Of a stretch of DNA of 62,994 bases, positions 10,857 to 19,793 are shown piece after piece. Location: the NCBI GenBank assembly GCA_022447275.1, contig JAKVBK010000017.1, positions 1-62,994 on the forward strand. Reading direction: 5' to 3'. The translations under genes were made by a program, and so were the position numbers. The notes beneath the pieces were generated by a model. The model was given only the letters and a program-made list of their open reading frames with translations, was not told the DNA's origin and made no database searches. The stretch's first letter is position 1; each line of letters opens with the position of its first letter. This DNA comes from Oceanicola sp. Its GTDB lineage: Bacteria > Pseudomonadota > Alphaproteobacteria > Rhodobacterales > Rhodobacteraceae.

Positions 10857-11194
10857 TGGACCTCAGGCTGTACATGGCCCAACGCCTCTCGGCCCTGTTG
10901 ATGGCGCCGTTTGTCCTCGTGCATCTGGGCGGGATGATCTACGTCATCCAGAGCGGGCTCAGCGCGCAGGATATCCTTGGGCGAACGCAAGGATCGCTCC
11001 CTTGGATGTTGTTTTACGGTGGCTTCGTCGTCGCGGCCGGCGTGCACGGCGCCATCGGCCTGCGCACAATCGCTCAGGAATGGTTGGGCCTGCGGGGGCG
11101 CGCACTTTCCTTCCTGGGCTGGGCGGTTGGGCTGGGCCTTATCACGCTTGGATTGCGTGCAGTCTTTGCCGTGACCGTGGCAGGCCCCACATGA
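10856..11194 (+). CDS. Membrane anchor / cytochrome b-type subunit 1 of the fumarate reductase-like complex
   Basis: This 112-residue protein has three hydrophobic segments (about 10-33, 45-65 and 82-108) and histidines in LVHLGGM and VAAGVHGAIG that could ligate haem b. The size and position between the iron-sulfur subunit and a second small membrane protein fit the SdhC/SdhD (FrdC/FrdD) anchor role: bind the catalytic subunits to the inner membrane and exchange electrons with quinone. It overlaps both neighbours (TAATG and ATGA), so translation is coupled. Confidence 0.75.
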   Translation: MDLRLYMAQRLSALLMAPFVLVHLGGMIYVIQSGLSAQDILGRTQGSLPWMLFYGGFVVAAGVHGAIGLRTIAQEWLGLRGRALSFLGWAVGLGLITLGLRAVFAVTVAGPT

Positions 11195-11532
11195 AACGGC
11201 CCGCGCGCGCACATCCGCTGTGGCTGGCCTTTATCCTCCACCGCCTGTCGGGGTTGGGATTGGCGCTGTTTCTGCCCTTGCATTTCTATGTGCTGTCCCT
11301 GGCCTTGACCGATCCCGCGCGCCTCGATGCGTTTCTCGCGCTCACCGGTTTGCCCGCGGTCAAATTGGCTGAGTTCGGCCTCGTGTTCCTGCTGGCCGTG
11401 CATTGCTTCGGTGGTCTGCGGCTGATGGCGCTGGAATTTCTTCCTTGGAGCGCCCCGCAGAAAACGCTCGCCGCCGGGGCAACGGCCCTGTCGCTGTTGG
11501 TCGCAACGCTTTTCCTGTTGCGCGCTGTCTGA
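11191..11532 (+). CDS. Membrane anchor / cytochrome b-type subunit 2 of the fumarate reductase-like complex
   Basis: This 113-residue protein has three transmembrane segments and two motifs of the SdhC cytochrome b556 family: FILHRLSGLGLALFLPLHFY near the N-terminus and the VHCFGGLRLMALEF segment near residue 73. These contain the Ser/Arg and His residues that line the quinone pocket and bind haem in the family. The ATG overlaps the stop of the first anchor gene (ATGA). Together the two anchors imply a quinone-linked, membrane-bound four-subunit enzyme. Confidence 0.8.
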   Translation: MKRPARAHPLWLAFILHRLSGLGLALFLPLHFYVLSLALTDPARLDAFLALTGLPAVKLAEFGLVFLLAVHCFGGLRLMALEFLPWSAPQKTLAAGATALSLLVATLFLLRAV

Positions 11533-11581
11533 TGGCGCATTCTTGCACCCGCCCCCGCCCCGCCATGTGTCAGAGGCCCGT

Positions 11582-13342
11582 ATGACCCACCCAGAGCTTG
11601 ATCGTCATGACACAGACATCCTGATCCTTGGCAGTGGGGGCGCGGGCCTGTTTGCAGCGCTCCATGCGCAGCAATCTGCCCCAGAAGGCACGCGGATCAC
11701 GATCGCGGTTAAGGGGCTTGTGGGCAAATCCGGCTGCACCCGGATGGTGCAGGGCGGCTACAACGTGGCGCTCGGGGGCGGTGACACCGTTGAGCGCCAC
11801 TTCATGGATACGATCAATGGCGGCAAATGGCTGCCCGATCAGGACATGGCCTGGCGCCTCTGCGAACAAGCGGTGGTGCGTATCCGCGAATTGGAGAACG
11901 AGCTTGGCTGCTTTTTCGATCGCAACAGCGATGGCACCCTGCACCAAAAGGCCTTTGCGGGCCAAACCGCCGACCGGACCGTGCACAAGGGTGATCTCAC
12001 CGGCATCGAAATCATCAACAGGCTGATGGAGCAGGTGCTCTCGCGCCCCATTGAACGGCTTCAGGAGCATCGGGCAATCGGCCTGATCCCAACCCGCGAT
12101 GGCGCTGCACTGGCCGGCGTTCTGATGATCAATATGCGCAGCGGGCGCTTTTGCCTTGTAAGGGCGAAAACCGTGTTGATGGCCACGGGGGGCGGGCCCT
12201 CAATGTACAAGTACCACACCCCCTCCGGCGACAAGTCGATGGATGGGCTGGCCATGGCATTGCGTGTGGGCCTGCCCCTGCGCGACATGGAGATGGTGCA
12301 GTTTCACCCCACCGGTCTGCTGGCAGGCCCCCATACACGCATGACCGGCACAGTGCTCGAGGAAGGTCTGCGCGGCGCGGGGGGGCAGTTGCTCAACCAC
12401 GCAGGCCACCGCTTCATGTTCGACTATGACGCCAAGGGCGAGCGCGCCACCCGTGACGTGGTCAGCCGGGCGATCTATGCGGAAATGCGCAAAACCAACG
12501 ATCCCGAACGGGAGGGCGTGTTCATTTCCATGGCCCATCTCGGGCCTGAATGGGTGGCCCAGAAGTTCAAGGGGATGGTCAAACGCTGCGCCGATTGCGG
12601 CTTTGATCTGGCCGGCGGCACCGTCGAGGTGGTGCCCACGGCGCATTACTTCATGGGTGGCGTTGTCGTCGATGTAGACACCCGTACCGCCATGGAAGGG
12701 CTCTATGTGGCCGGCGAGGATGCAGGCGGTGCCCACGGGGCAAACCGCCTTGGCGGGAACGGTGTCGCGAACTCAACGGTATTCGGCGGCATCGCAGGGG
12801 ATACAATGGGCGCAGATATCCGCCAGATGGGCGCCCTCCGGGAGCCCGACACGGAGATCCTGGCCGCAGAGCTGGCCCGCGCCTGTCACCCGTTCAGCCG
12901 CCCCGTTGCCCCCATTCACCCCGTCCGCACAGCGCTGCAGGAGGTCATGTGGGAAGGCGTTGGTGTCATGCGCACGCAACAGGGGATGCAGACTGCTCTG
13001 TCCCAGCTCGACGAGCTGTGTCAGCAGAGCATGGAGCTGGGCGTGGCAGGCGATGCCCGCGCCTTTAACCTGACGTGGCATGACTGGCTGAACCTCCGGT
13101 CTTTGCTGGATATCTCCAAGGTCATCACCCACGCCGCCTTGGCGCGGGAAAACTCCCGCGGCGCGCATTTCCGCGAGGATTTCCCGGGCGCCGGCGCGCT
13201 GGAGGACAGCCAGTACACCCGTGTGCAACAGCGAGGCGATCACCTCGATGTCCAGACGGCGCCCGTGGCCTTCTCTATCGTCAGGCCCGGCGAAACGATC
13301 TTGCCGGAAGGCGCACCCGAAAGCCTCGTTGCCGCCCAATGA
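11582..13342 (+). CDS. Divergent succinate dehydrogenase/fumarate reductase-like flavoprotein
   Basis: This 586-residue FAD protein begins with the dinucleotide-binding motif ILGSGGAGLFAA and keeps much of the family active site: FHPTG (His242), RDVVSR (Arg291), TAHYFMGG (His355) and HGANRLGGN (Arg389). Two positions differ. The residue aligned with the histidine that binds FAD covalently in SdhA/FrdA is Cys52 (KSGCTRMVQGG), and the Thr of the family's TEG motif is Glu260 (VLEEGLRG). FAD is therefore probably not covalently bound, as in L-aspartate oxidase, and the substrate may not be plain succinate or fumarate. The C-terminal helical domain is present. ATG 11582 is chosen over upstream codons because GAGG precedes it. 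It lies 49 nt after the second anchor gene. Confidence 0.82.
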   Translation: MTHPELDRHDTDILILGSGGAGLFAALHAQQSAPEGTRITIAVKGLVGKSGCTRMVQGGYNVALGGGDTVERHFMDTINGGKWLPDQDMAWRLCEQAVVRIRELENELGCFFDRNSDGTLHQKAFAGQTADRTVHKGDLTGIEIINRLMEQVLSRPIERLQEHRAIGLIPTRDGAALAGVLMINMRSGRFCLVRAKTVLMATGGGPSMYKYHTPSGDKSMDGLAMALRVGLPLRDMEMVQFHPTGLLAGPHTRMTGTVLEEGLRGAGGQLLNHAGHRFMFDYDAKGERATRDVVSRAIYAEMRKTNDPEREGVFISMAHLGPEWVAQKFKGMVKRCADCGFDLAGGTVEVVPTAHYFMGGVVVDVDTRTAMEGLYVAGEDAGGAHGANRLGGNGVANSTVFGGIAGDTMGADIRQMGALREPDTEILAAELARACHPFSRPVAPIHPVRTALQEVMWEGVGVMRTQQGMQTALSQLDELCQQSMELGVAGDARAFNLTWHDWLNLRSLLDISKVITHAALARENSRGAHFREDFPGAGALEDSQYTRVQQRGDHLDVQTAPVAFSIVRPGETILPEGAPESLVAAQ

Positions 13343-13445
13343 GACAGGCACCCGTCCCTTCACCCTCCGCGCATAAAACCGCCGCGCTGCCCCTGCCGAC
13401 ACCGGGGAAAACCAGCCCCACCGCCCCCAAACGCCAGAGCCTCAT

Positions 13446-14402
13446 ATGATCCCGATTGAGTTGATCCAAAGCACCGCGCGCAGCCTGATGGACAAGGCTG
13501 CCATTGAAATCCCGGAGGACTACCTCGACGGGCTGAAGGCCGCAGCCGCCACAGAGGACGGCGACCTGTCCTCCTTCGTGTTGCAGGCCATGCTCGACAA
13601 TTACGCCGCCGCCAAAGAAGACCGCCGCGCCATGTGCGGGGATACGGGCGTGCCGCGCTGGTTTGTGAAGCTGGGCAATGACGCCATTGTGGAGGGGGGG
13701 ATGTGCGCGCTTGAGACAGCCCTGCGGCGCGCCACGGCCGAGGCCACAAACGGCGTGCCCCTGCGGCCCAACCGCGTGCACCCGCTGTGGCGCACAGATC
13801 ATGACAACAACGTGGGCATCGGCGCCCCCGAGATCGAATACGGGTTCGAGCCCGAAGGCGATTGGATAGATTTGATCACCGTCCACAAAGGGGGGCTTTT
13901 TGGCACGGATTACAGGATGCTCTTTCCCTCTGACGGGATTGAAGGGATCAAGCGCTTCTACCTCGACAGTCTTGTGGCCTTCGGAAAACGCGGCCTTGCC
14001 TGTCAGCCCGCAATCATCGGCATCGGGCTGGGTGGCTCCAAGGATATTTGCATGACTCTGGGAAAACGCGCCTCGACCCTACGCGTTGTGGGCAGTCGCA
14101 ACTCCGATCCCCGCATCGCTGAGCTGGAAGAAGACTTCAAGGAATTGGGCAATTCCATCGGCATGGGGGCGATGGGGTTTGTCGGCAAGAACATGGTGAT
14201 CGATTGCCATATCGAGGTTGGCTACTGCCACACGGGCGGCCTGCCCATGTCAGTCCATGCGTTTTGTCTGTCCTCACGCCGCGCCGTGGCCCGGATCTAC
14301 GGGGATGGGCGCGTTGAACAGCGCACCGATCCAAACTGGTTCACCCCCTACCAAAGGCGCGAAACGGTGGACTGGCCGATCCAGCAGGAGGCGGCCGAAT
14401 GA
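13446..14402 (+). CDS. Class I fumarase / L(+)-tartrate dehydratase-like alpha subunit
   Basis: This 318-residue protein matches the alpha half of two-subunit class I hydro-lyases such as TtdA. Family features are MCGDTGVPRWFVKLG, GIGLGGSKDICMTLGKRA and YCHTGGLP. Three Cys in these motifs are the likely ligands of the labile [4Fe-4S] cluster that activates the hydroxyl of the substrate. It overlaps the beta gene by 4 nt (ATGA) and lies 103 nt after the flavoprotein gene. Known relatives act on fumarate/malate, tartrate, mesaconate or dimethylmaleate; sequence alone does not choose between them. Confidence 0.85.
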   Translation: MIPIELIQSTARSLMDKAAIEIPEDYLDGLKAAAATEDGDLSSFVLQAMLDNYAAAKEDRRAMCGDTGVPRWFVKLGNDAIVEGGMCALETALRRATAEATNGVPLRPNRVHPLWRTDHDNNVGIGAPEIEYGFEPEGDWIDLITVHKGGLFGTDYRMLFPSDGIEGIKRFYLDSLVAFGKRGLACQPAIIGIGLGGSKDICMTLGKRASTLRVVGSRNSDPRIAELEEDFKELGNSIGMGAMGFVGKNMVIDCHIEVGYCHTGGLPMSVHAFCLSSRRAVARIYGDGRVEQRTDPNWFTPYQRRETVDWPIQQEAAE

Positions 14403-15064
14403 CCGTCAGAGAACTGCGCCTGTCGACCACCCCCACACCCGAAGCCATCGCGAACTTGCGTCTGGGCGATATCGTCTATCTCGATGGGCTGATGTACACG
14501 GCCCGTGAGGGCGTCTACATGCGCGCCCTTGAGGCGCGGGCCAATATCCCGATGGAACTGCCCCGCGACAGCGCCGCCAACTTTCACTGCTCCCCGGCTG
14601 CAACCATTCGCGAAGACGGCAGTTTTGATATGGGCGCGGTCACGGCAACCGCATCCTTCCGCTTTGCCAAATGGTTGCCCGAGTGGATCGCCAAGACAGG
14701 CGCAAAGCTGATCATTGGCAAAGGAGGCATGTCCTCCAAAGACTACAAGGAATATTTCGTCCCCAATGGCGCGGTCTATCTTTCGACTGTCGGCTACGGT
14801 ACGGGTGCTCTGCTTGGGCGCGGGGTTGAAAAGGTGGAAGCGGTGCACTGGAATGCAGAACTGGGCTTGGCTCAGGCCATGTGGGTGATCCGCTGCAATC
14901 GCATGGGGCCATTCATTGTGGCCTCTGACCTTGATGGCAACTGCTTGTTTGAGCGCGAAAATGCCAAGATCGCGCAGAACATCGATAAGCTCTATGAAGG
15001 CACCCGGCCCGCCACTCTCAAGCGCTATGGCGAAACAGACAATCGTGGCGATGAGGTGATCTGA
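14399..15064 (+). CDS. Class I fumarase / L(+)-tartrate dehydratase-like beta subunit
   Basis: This 221-residue protein is the beta half of the preceding hydro-lyase. It shows LRLGDIVYLDGLMYTAREG, which resembles the family's 'G..i.gr..taRD' loop, and KLIIGKGGMSS, a conserved nucleus of beta-subunit active sites. Its size is close to TtdB of E. coli. The start overlaps the alpha stop and its own stop overlaps the next start (TGATG), so the dehydratase and the thiamine-diphosphate enzyme are translationally coupled. Confidence 0.85.
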   Translation: MTVRELRLSTTPTPEAIANLRLGDIVYLDGLMYTAREGVYMRALEARANIPMELPRDSAANFHCSPAATIREDGSFDMGAVTATASFRFAKWLPEWIAKTGAKLIIGKGGMSSKDYKEYFVPNGAVYLSTVGYGTGALLGRGVEKVEAVHWNAELGLAQAMWVIRCNRMGPFIVASDLDGNCLFERENAKIAQNIDKLYEGTRPATLKRYGETDNRGDEVI

Positions 15065-16626
15065 TGCGCGGAGCGGATATTCTTGCTCAGATGCTTGCCG
15101 AAGATGGTCAGAGCATCCTCTTTTCCCTGAGCGGCAATCAGATCATGCCAGTCTATGATGCAGCGCTTGATGCGCGCCTGCGCATCATTCACACCCGCCA
15201 TGAAGGCGCTGCGGGCTTCATGGCAGAAGGCTATGCTCAAATCAGCGGAAAGGTGGGGGTTGCCCTGCTCACAGCCGGATCCGGCCTTGGCAATGGGATT
15301 GCTCCGCTCATCACCAGCCGGGCCTCCCAGACACCGCTCCTGCTGCTGTCGGGCGACAGCCCTGTTGCCGCAGATGGCCGCGGAGCCTTTCAGGAAATGG
15401 ATCAGCCCGCGCTGACACGCAGCCTGACGAAACTGTCCGCCCGGCTCGCCGATCCGGACACCATCGGGCAAGACCTGCGCACCGCCTTAGATCTGGCGCG
15501 CAGCGGCCAGCCCGGCCCCGTTCACTTGGCCCTGCCCGCCGACATTCTGGTGCAAGAGGCAGCAGCCCCCGGCCCGGCAACCAACCCGCGCCCATCACCG
15601 GTTGACGCAAGCCCCATTGCTGCTGCAATCACTGCCGCTAAACGCCCCTTGATACTTCTCGGCCCCGCTTTGGCAGCGACCCGCACCCGCACAGATCTTA
15701 CCGATCTCAACGCGCCCGTTCTGGCCATGGAAAGCCCGCGCGGCGTGAATGATCCGGCTCTTGGTCAGATTGCGCAGGCGTTCGCAGAGTCTGATCTGGT
15801 GATCACGATTGGCAAACCTGTGGATTTCTCACTGGGGATGGGATCCCGCGACATTTTTCCGAAGGCGCGTTGGATCACAGCCAATGCCTCGGAGGTAGAG
15901 AGCGACCGCGCGCGGCGCAACCTCGGCGACAGGCTAGAATTTCAAATTGAGGCGCCCGCGCACGCCCTTGCACAGGCCCTTGCCGCGCAGCACCTGCCCC
16001 AGCCCGAGCGCTCCGATTGGTGCACCCATGTCGACACGCTGATCCGCGCGCGGGTCACCCCGCCGCCCTCCACCGGGGGCAAGATCACCTCAGCCACCCT
16101 GTGCGAAGCCGTTCAAGCGCTGATCGGGCGGGCGCGCGATCCAATCGTTGTGTGCGACGGTGGTGAGATTGGCCAATGGGCGCAGGCCCTAACCGAAGCC
16201 CCCCGCAGGCTGGTGAACGGCGTTTCAGGCACCATCGGCGGTGGCATTCCTTATGCAATCGGCGCAAAGGCCGCCGCACCGGCCTCTGACGTGATCGCCA
16301 TTATGGGCGACGGAACAGCCGGCTTCCACTTCATGGAGTTTGAAACAGCGGTCCGCGAAGCGCTGCCCTTCGTGGCCGTAATTGGCAATGACAGGCGCTG
16401 GAACGCCGAGCACCAGATCCAGGTGCGTGATTTTGGTCCAGAGCGCGCCCATAGCTGTACCTTGTCGGACGCTCGCTATGATGAGATGGCTCAGGCGATG
16501 GGCGGCTTTGGCGCCCATGTCACCAAGCGAGAGGATTTGCCTGAAGCCCTCGAAGCCGCTTTGGCATCCGGCAAACCGGCCTGTGTGAATGTGGACATTG
16601 AAGGGCTGGCCGCGCCACGTTTTTAG
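15064..16626 (+). CDS. Thiamine-diphosphate-dependent enzyme of the acetolactate synthase/decarboxylase superfamily
   Basis: This 520-residue protein has the three-domain layout of the family. The N-terminal pyrimidine-binding domain has RHEGAAGFMAEGYA with the cofactor-activating Glu47; a central NAD/FAD-like domain (~185-325) follows; the C-terminal diphosphate-binding domain has the GDG motif (GDGTAGFHFMEFE) and the downstream Asn (VIGND). Such enzymes decarboxylate or join 2-oxo acids. It is the last gene of the operon, suggesting that the pathway yields a 2-oxo acid, for example oxaloacetate or an analogue made by the dehydratase. The precise reaction is not predictable from sequence. 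Confidence 0.8.
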   Translation: MRGADILAQMLAEDGQSILFSLSGNQIMPVYDAALDARLRIIHTRHEGAAGFMAEGYAQISGKVGVALLTAGSGLGNGIAPLITSRASQTPLLLLSGDSPVAADGRGAFQEMDQPALTRSLTKLSARLADPDTIGQDLRTALDLARSGQPGPVHLALPADILVQEAAAPGPATNPRPSPVDASPIAAAITAAKRPLILLGPALAATRTRTDLTDLNAPVLAMESPRGVNDPALGQIAQAFAESDLVITIGKPVDFSLGMGSRDIFPKARWITANASEVESDRARRNLGDRLEFQIEAPAHALAQALAAQHLPQPERSDWCTHVDTLIRARVTPPPSTGGKITSATLCEAVQALIGRARDPIVVCDGGEIGQWAQALTEAPRRLVNGVSGTIGGGIPYAIGAKAAAPASDVIAIMGDGTAGFHFMEFETAVREALPFVAVIGNDRRWNAEHQIQVRDFGPERAHSCTLSDARYDEMAQAMGGFGAHVTKREDLPEALEAALASGKPACVNVDIEGLAAPRF

Positions 16627-16656
16627 CGGCGGAAAAGTCTTCCTCTGGCCATAGGC

Positions 16657-17400
16657 TTAGCTGAAAGAGAACACCAATATGCCAACGCCAAGCGCGAGGC
16701 AGAGCATAATCAGGGTGCGGCGAAACTGGGTGTCGCTCAACCGGTTGTATACCTGAATGCCAATCTGCGCCGAAATCAAGGCGACGGGCAATGTCACGAA
16801 AAATGCCGCCCAAGTCTGGGGTGTGTAGGCGCCGTTCCAGGCCAGTGCAGCAACCGTCAGGCCCAGAATGCCCATATTGTAGGGCTGTAGCACGGCGCGG
16901 GTTTGTGCTTTGGGCCAGGGCCTCAAAGATAACCAGATTGAGGGCAATGCCCCCGACAGGGAGGCCAACCCACCCAGCACCCCGCCCACCAGGCCGACCG
17001 CGCCGTCAACGACCGGGGTCCGGCGCTCAAATCGCGGCAGAGATTTGCGGAATCCAAAAAATCCCCCATAAAAAATCAGCAAACCTGCAACGAGCAGCTT
17101 CAGGACATCCGCATCCACATGGCTGAGGAGTTGCACCCCAATCGGCACGCCGATCAGCCCAGGCACAAGAAAACGGAGCAGTCGCGGACGCACATTTCCG
17201 ATCTCTGCACGCACCACCCATAGGCCTTGCAGCCCCGTTAGCACCGTCATCAGAGATATGATCGCAACCGCACTGGTGGGCTCCAGCACAACCAGATAAA
17301 ATCCCATTGCGAACAGGGCTGTACCTGTACCTGCGAGGCCATTGATGAAGCCACCTGCAGCGGCCCCAAGCACCACGAATATGATGTCTTCAACGCTCAT
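16657..17400 (-). CDS. TauE/SafE-family membrane permease
   Basis: This 247-residue polytopic protein has about eight hydrophobic segments and the duplicated, Gly-rich pattern of the TauE/SafE (DUF81) family; relatives are proposed to export sulfite, sulfoacetate or other small organic anions. It is convergent to the seven-gene operon (30 bp between stops) and overlaps the LysR gene by 4 nt (ATGA), so it is cotranscribed with that regulator. It may move a substrate or product of the neighbouring pathway; that is inference from position. Confidence 0.8.
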   Translation of the reverse strand: MSVEDIIFVVLGAAAGGFINGLAGTGTALFAMGFYLVVLEPTSAVAIISLMTVLTGLQGLWVVRAEIGNVRPRLLRFLVPGLIGVPIGVQLLSHVDADVLKLLVAGLLIFYGGFFGFRKSLPRFERRTPVVDGAVGLVGGVLGGLASLSGALPSIWLSLRPWPKAQTRAVLQPYNMGILGLTVAALAWNGAYTPQTWAAFFVTLPVALISAQIGIQVYNRLSDTQFRRTLIMLCLALGVGILVFSFS

Positions 17401-18314
17401 TCAGCCCCACCCTCCAAAGTGCGATTTTTGTCCCGCCTTGCCGGGGTGCTGATGGCCCGCAAGAGGGCAGCGCGCAGCGCGCGGATCACACTTCGCTTTG
17501 CCGTATCACTGGGAAAGGCAATGCACAGCGCACGGCTGGGTGCATCTGCCCCAAGGGGCAGCCACTGCAAAGGCAACGGATTGAACGGTAAAACGGCCAC
17601 TTCGGGCACGATCGAGACGCCCAGATTGGCATGGACCATGCTTGCGATCGCATCCAGATTGTCGAGTTCCATCGCTTCGCGCACGCGCAGACCACGGGCC
17701 TGTATCCAATGCTCGATCTGTGTGCCCACAACCGCATCCCTGTTGAACCGGATAAAGGGACGGGTGCGTAGCAATTCATCGGGATCAGAACTACCAGCTT
17801 GTTCAGATGCGATGAGTTTCAAAGGCTCCACGTCGATGTCCTCGAACGTGATCCCAGCAGGCTCAAGGAACGGGCGGGAAACAAGCGCCGCATCAAGTTC
17901 ATGGCGCTCCAGCGCTGTCAACAATGCGCCTGTCAAACCCGGGCGCAGCCGCAGATGAAGATCCGGACAGCGCTCTTTCAGGCCAGCCAACGCCACCGGA
18001 ACAAGCCCTGTCAGGGTCGTTGGCACGGCGCCCAAAGTGATCTCGCCCGTCAGGGCAGCGTCGTCGAGGATCGAGGGCACAAGCGCATCGTAATCGCGCA
18101 GAAGCGCGCGAGCTCGGGCGACAAGGGCATGGCCCTTAGCATTTAATCGAGGGGTCCGCTTGCTGCGATCAAACAGGGCAATGCCACATTCCGCCTCCAA
18201 CTGGCGCATCTGCTGGCTGACGGCTGCATGGGTCAGGAAAACGGCGGTGGCGGCCTTGCTGAAGGTTTCATGCTCGGAAACAGCAACGAGGGTACGGAGG
18301 TGTTTAATGGACAT
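17397..18314 (-). CDS. LysR-family transcriptional regulator
   Basis: This protein (305 residues from ATG 18314) has an N-terminal LysR winged helix (LRTLVAVSEHETFSKAATAV, then THAAVSQQMRQLEAECG) and a periplasmic-binding-protein-like effector domain. The MSIKHLRTL start matches the family's usual first residues better than the codon 24 nt upstream. It is upstream of and overlapping the TauE-like gene, so the pair forms an operon. Because the pair faces the fumarate reductase-like operon, it is the best candidate regulator for it, but the target is not proven. Confidence 0.85.
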   Translation of the reverse strand: MSIKHLRTLVAVSEHETFSKAATAVFLTHAAVSQQMRQLEAECGIALFDRSKRTPRLNAKGHALVARARALLRDYDALVPSILDDAALTGEITLGAVPTTLTGLVPVALAGLKERCPDLHLRLRPGLTGALLTALERHELDAALVSRPFLEPAGITFEDIDVEPLKLIASEQAGSSDPDELLRTRPFIRFNRDAVVGTQIEHWIQARGLRVREAMELDNLDAIASMVHANLGVSIVPEVAVLPFNPLPLQWLPLGADAPSRALCIAFPSDTAKRSVIRALRAALLRAISTPARRDKNRTLEGGAE

Positions 18315-18679
18315 TGAGGGCCTGCCACATCTGCACAATTGAAAGCGCTACTTACAGAAAGGCTCTGAATTCAGCAATACTGGCAACACCAGCTTGCACT
18401 TTTGCACTTGGAGGCGTTTATTTCGCGAAAGGCCCCTTTCTTACGACCTGTTCAAAAGCCCCTGAAATCAGTTTCGTAGGGTTCGAAGCGGCCATTTTTA
18501 GGTAAAACCGTTGCACCTCTACAACCATGGCGGGCCAATTGCGCCCCCAAACCCATTCAAACCCTGTCTCGCTGGTAATGTACGCGGATAGGCCGCACCG
18601 TGTGCGGTAATTGAAGTGCCTATTCTTTTTGCTCTGCTCATGTGCGCCGCCCAACCAAAATGCGGCGTGGAGAAATACC
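18315..18679. other. Intergenic region between divergent LysR and membrane-protein genes
   Basis: 365 bp holding the promoters of both divergent genes. A short hairpin-like CCGCACCGTGTGCGG lies near 18591-18605. No convincing small gene was seen. Confidence 0.5.
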
Positions 18680-19693
18680 ATGCGGGAGATCAAACTGAGC
18701 GACGCTCTGCGTCTGCTGCGCCAAACCGCGCCCGTGCACCTTTTCCGTGCCGCCTTTTGTGTTGTCATCGTGGTCGCCATAGTGACAGCGACAATCGTGG
18801 CTGGCGGGCTGGGTTGGATTTTCCATGCGCAGGCGCCCGCAGAACAGCGCAGTGCCGCAGCGGGCAACTGGGCAATGATCTGCTTCCTTTTGACAGTTTT
18901 GGCTTTTTACGGCCTGCGTATGTACGGCCTGTACCTTTCACGCACTGCCCGCCTCGCGGTGATGGTGGCCGCCATCGATGGCGAGGACATTCCAAAGGGG
19001 CGCGCTCAAATCGGGCTGGGCGCGCGCCGCACCCAAGCGCGTTTTGCCAAGGCGGGCAGGCTCTTTGCCATTGATCGCAAGTGCCGGGCCGTGCTGCGCC
19101 AGATCGTCGGGCTGGTTCAGGGCCTCGCGGCGGATGTGGATGTGATTGTCTTGCGAGACAGACCCTCTTGGAGCTCCGCAGTCTTGCGCCGCACGGCCGG
19201 GTATTTCAACGAGGCAATCCTCGCCCATGTCCTGCGCAGCGAAGCGCCGGGGCCCGCCGACAGCGCCCGCACGGGGCTGGTGTTTCTGGCGCAGAATGCC
19301 CGTCCGCTGCTTGTGACGGGCGTACGCGTGATGCTCGCTCTGTGGGTCCTTACGCCTCTGCTGTTCCTGCTGTTGCTGGGGCCTGCGACGTCCGTTGCGG
19401 GCTGGGTGCCAGGTTTTAGCAATAGTATTGGAATCTGCGCGCTCGCAGTGCTGTTCACATGGGCCATTCGGGAGAGCTTTTTCGAGCCCGTCGCCCTTGC
19501 AATCGCCCTGCAAGCCTATGTGCGCCTGTCCGACGCCGAGGTCCCCAACCCGGATTGGGAAGCAAAGCTGGACGCCTCCTGTGCACCCTTCCGCGATCTG
19601 GCGACACTTGATGCGGATACCGCAGCTGAGCAGCCCGCCAGCGCGCTGGCTGACCGCAACACCCCGGCAGCAGACCCAACGCAAAGCGGCTGA
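18680..19693 (+). CDS. Conserved membrane protein of unknown function
   Basis: This protein (337 residues from ATG 18680, preceded by GGAGAAA) has two transmembrane segments near the N-terminus (about 20-50 and 65-90), a basic cytoplasmic stretch of ~110 residues (RAQIGLGARRTQARFAKAG), then two more segments in VMLALWVLTPLLFLLLLGP and the region after it, and an Ala/Asp-rich hydrophilic tail. No enzyme motif was recognised. It lies 100 bp upstream of hisB on the same strand and may share its transcript, but nothing in it suggests a role in histidine synthesis. Confidence 0.65.
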   Translation: MREIKLSDALRLLRQTAPVHLFRAAFCVVIVVAIVTATIVAGGLGWIFHAQAPAEQRSAAAGNWAMICFLLTVLAFYGLRMYGLYLSRTARLAVMVAAIDGEDIPKGRAQIGLGARRTQARFAKAGRLFAIDRKCRAVLRQIVGLVQGLAADVDVIVLRDRPSWSSAVLRRTAGYFNEAILAHVLRSEAPGPADSARTGLVFLAQNARPLLVTGVRVMLALWVLTPLLFLLLLGPATSVAGWVPGFSNSIGICALAVLFTWAIRESFFEPVALAIALQAYVRLSDAEVPNPDWEAKLDASCAPFRDLATLDADTAAEQPASALADRNTPAADPTQSG

Positions 19694-19793
19694 GGCAGCC
19701 ACCGGGCAACACTTGGCAGCGCCATTGCATCGCCCCCTTTCCAAGACGCGGCTGACCGCCTAGGAAGGCGCGGACGGAACAGGAGACCCGCGC

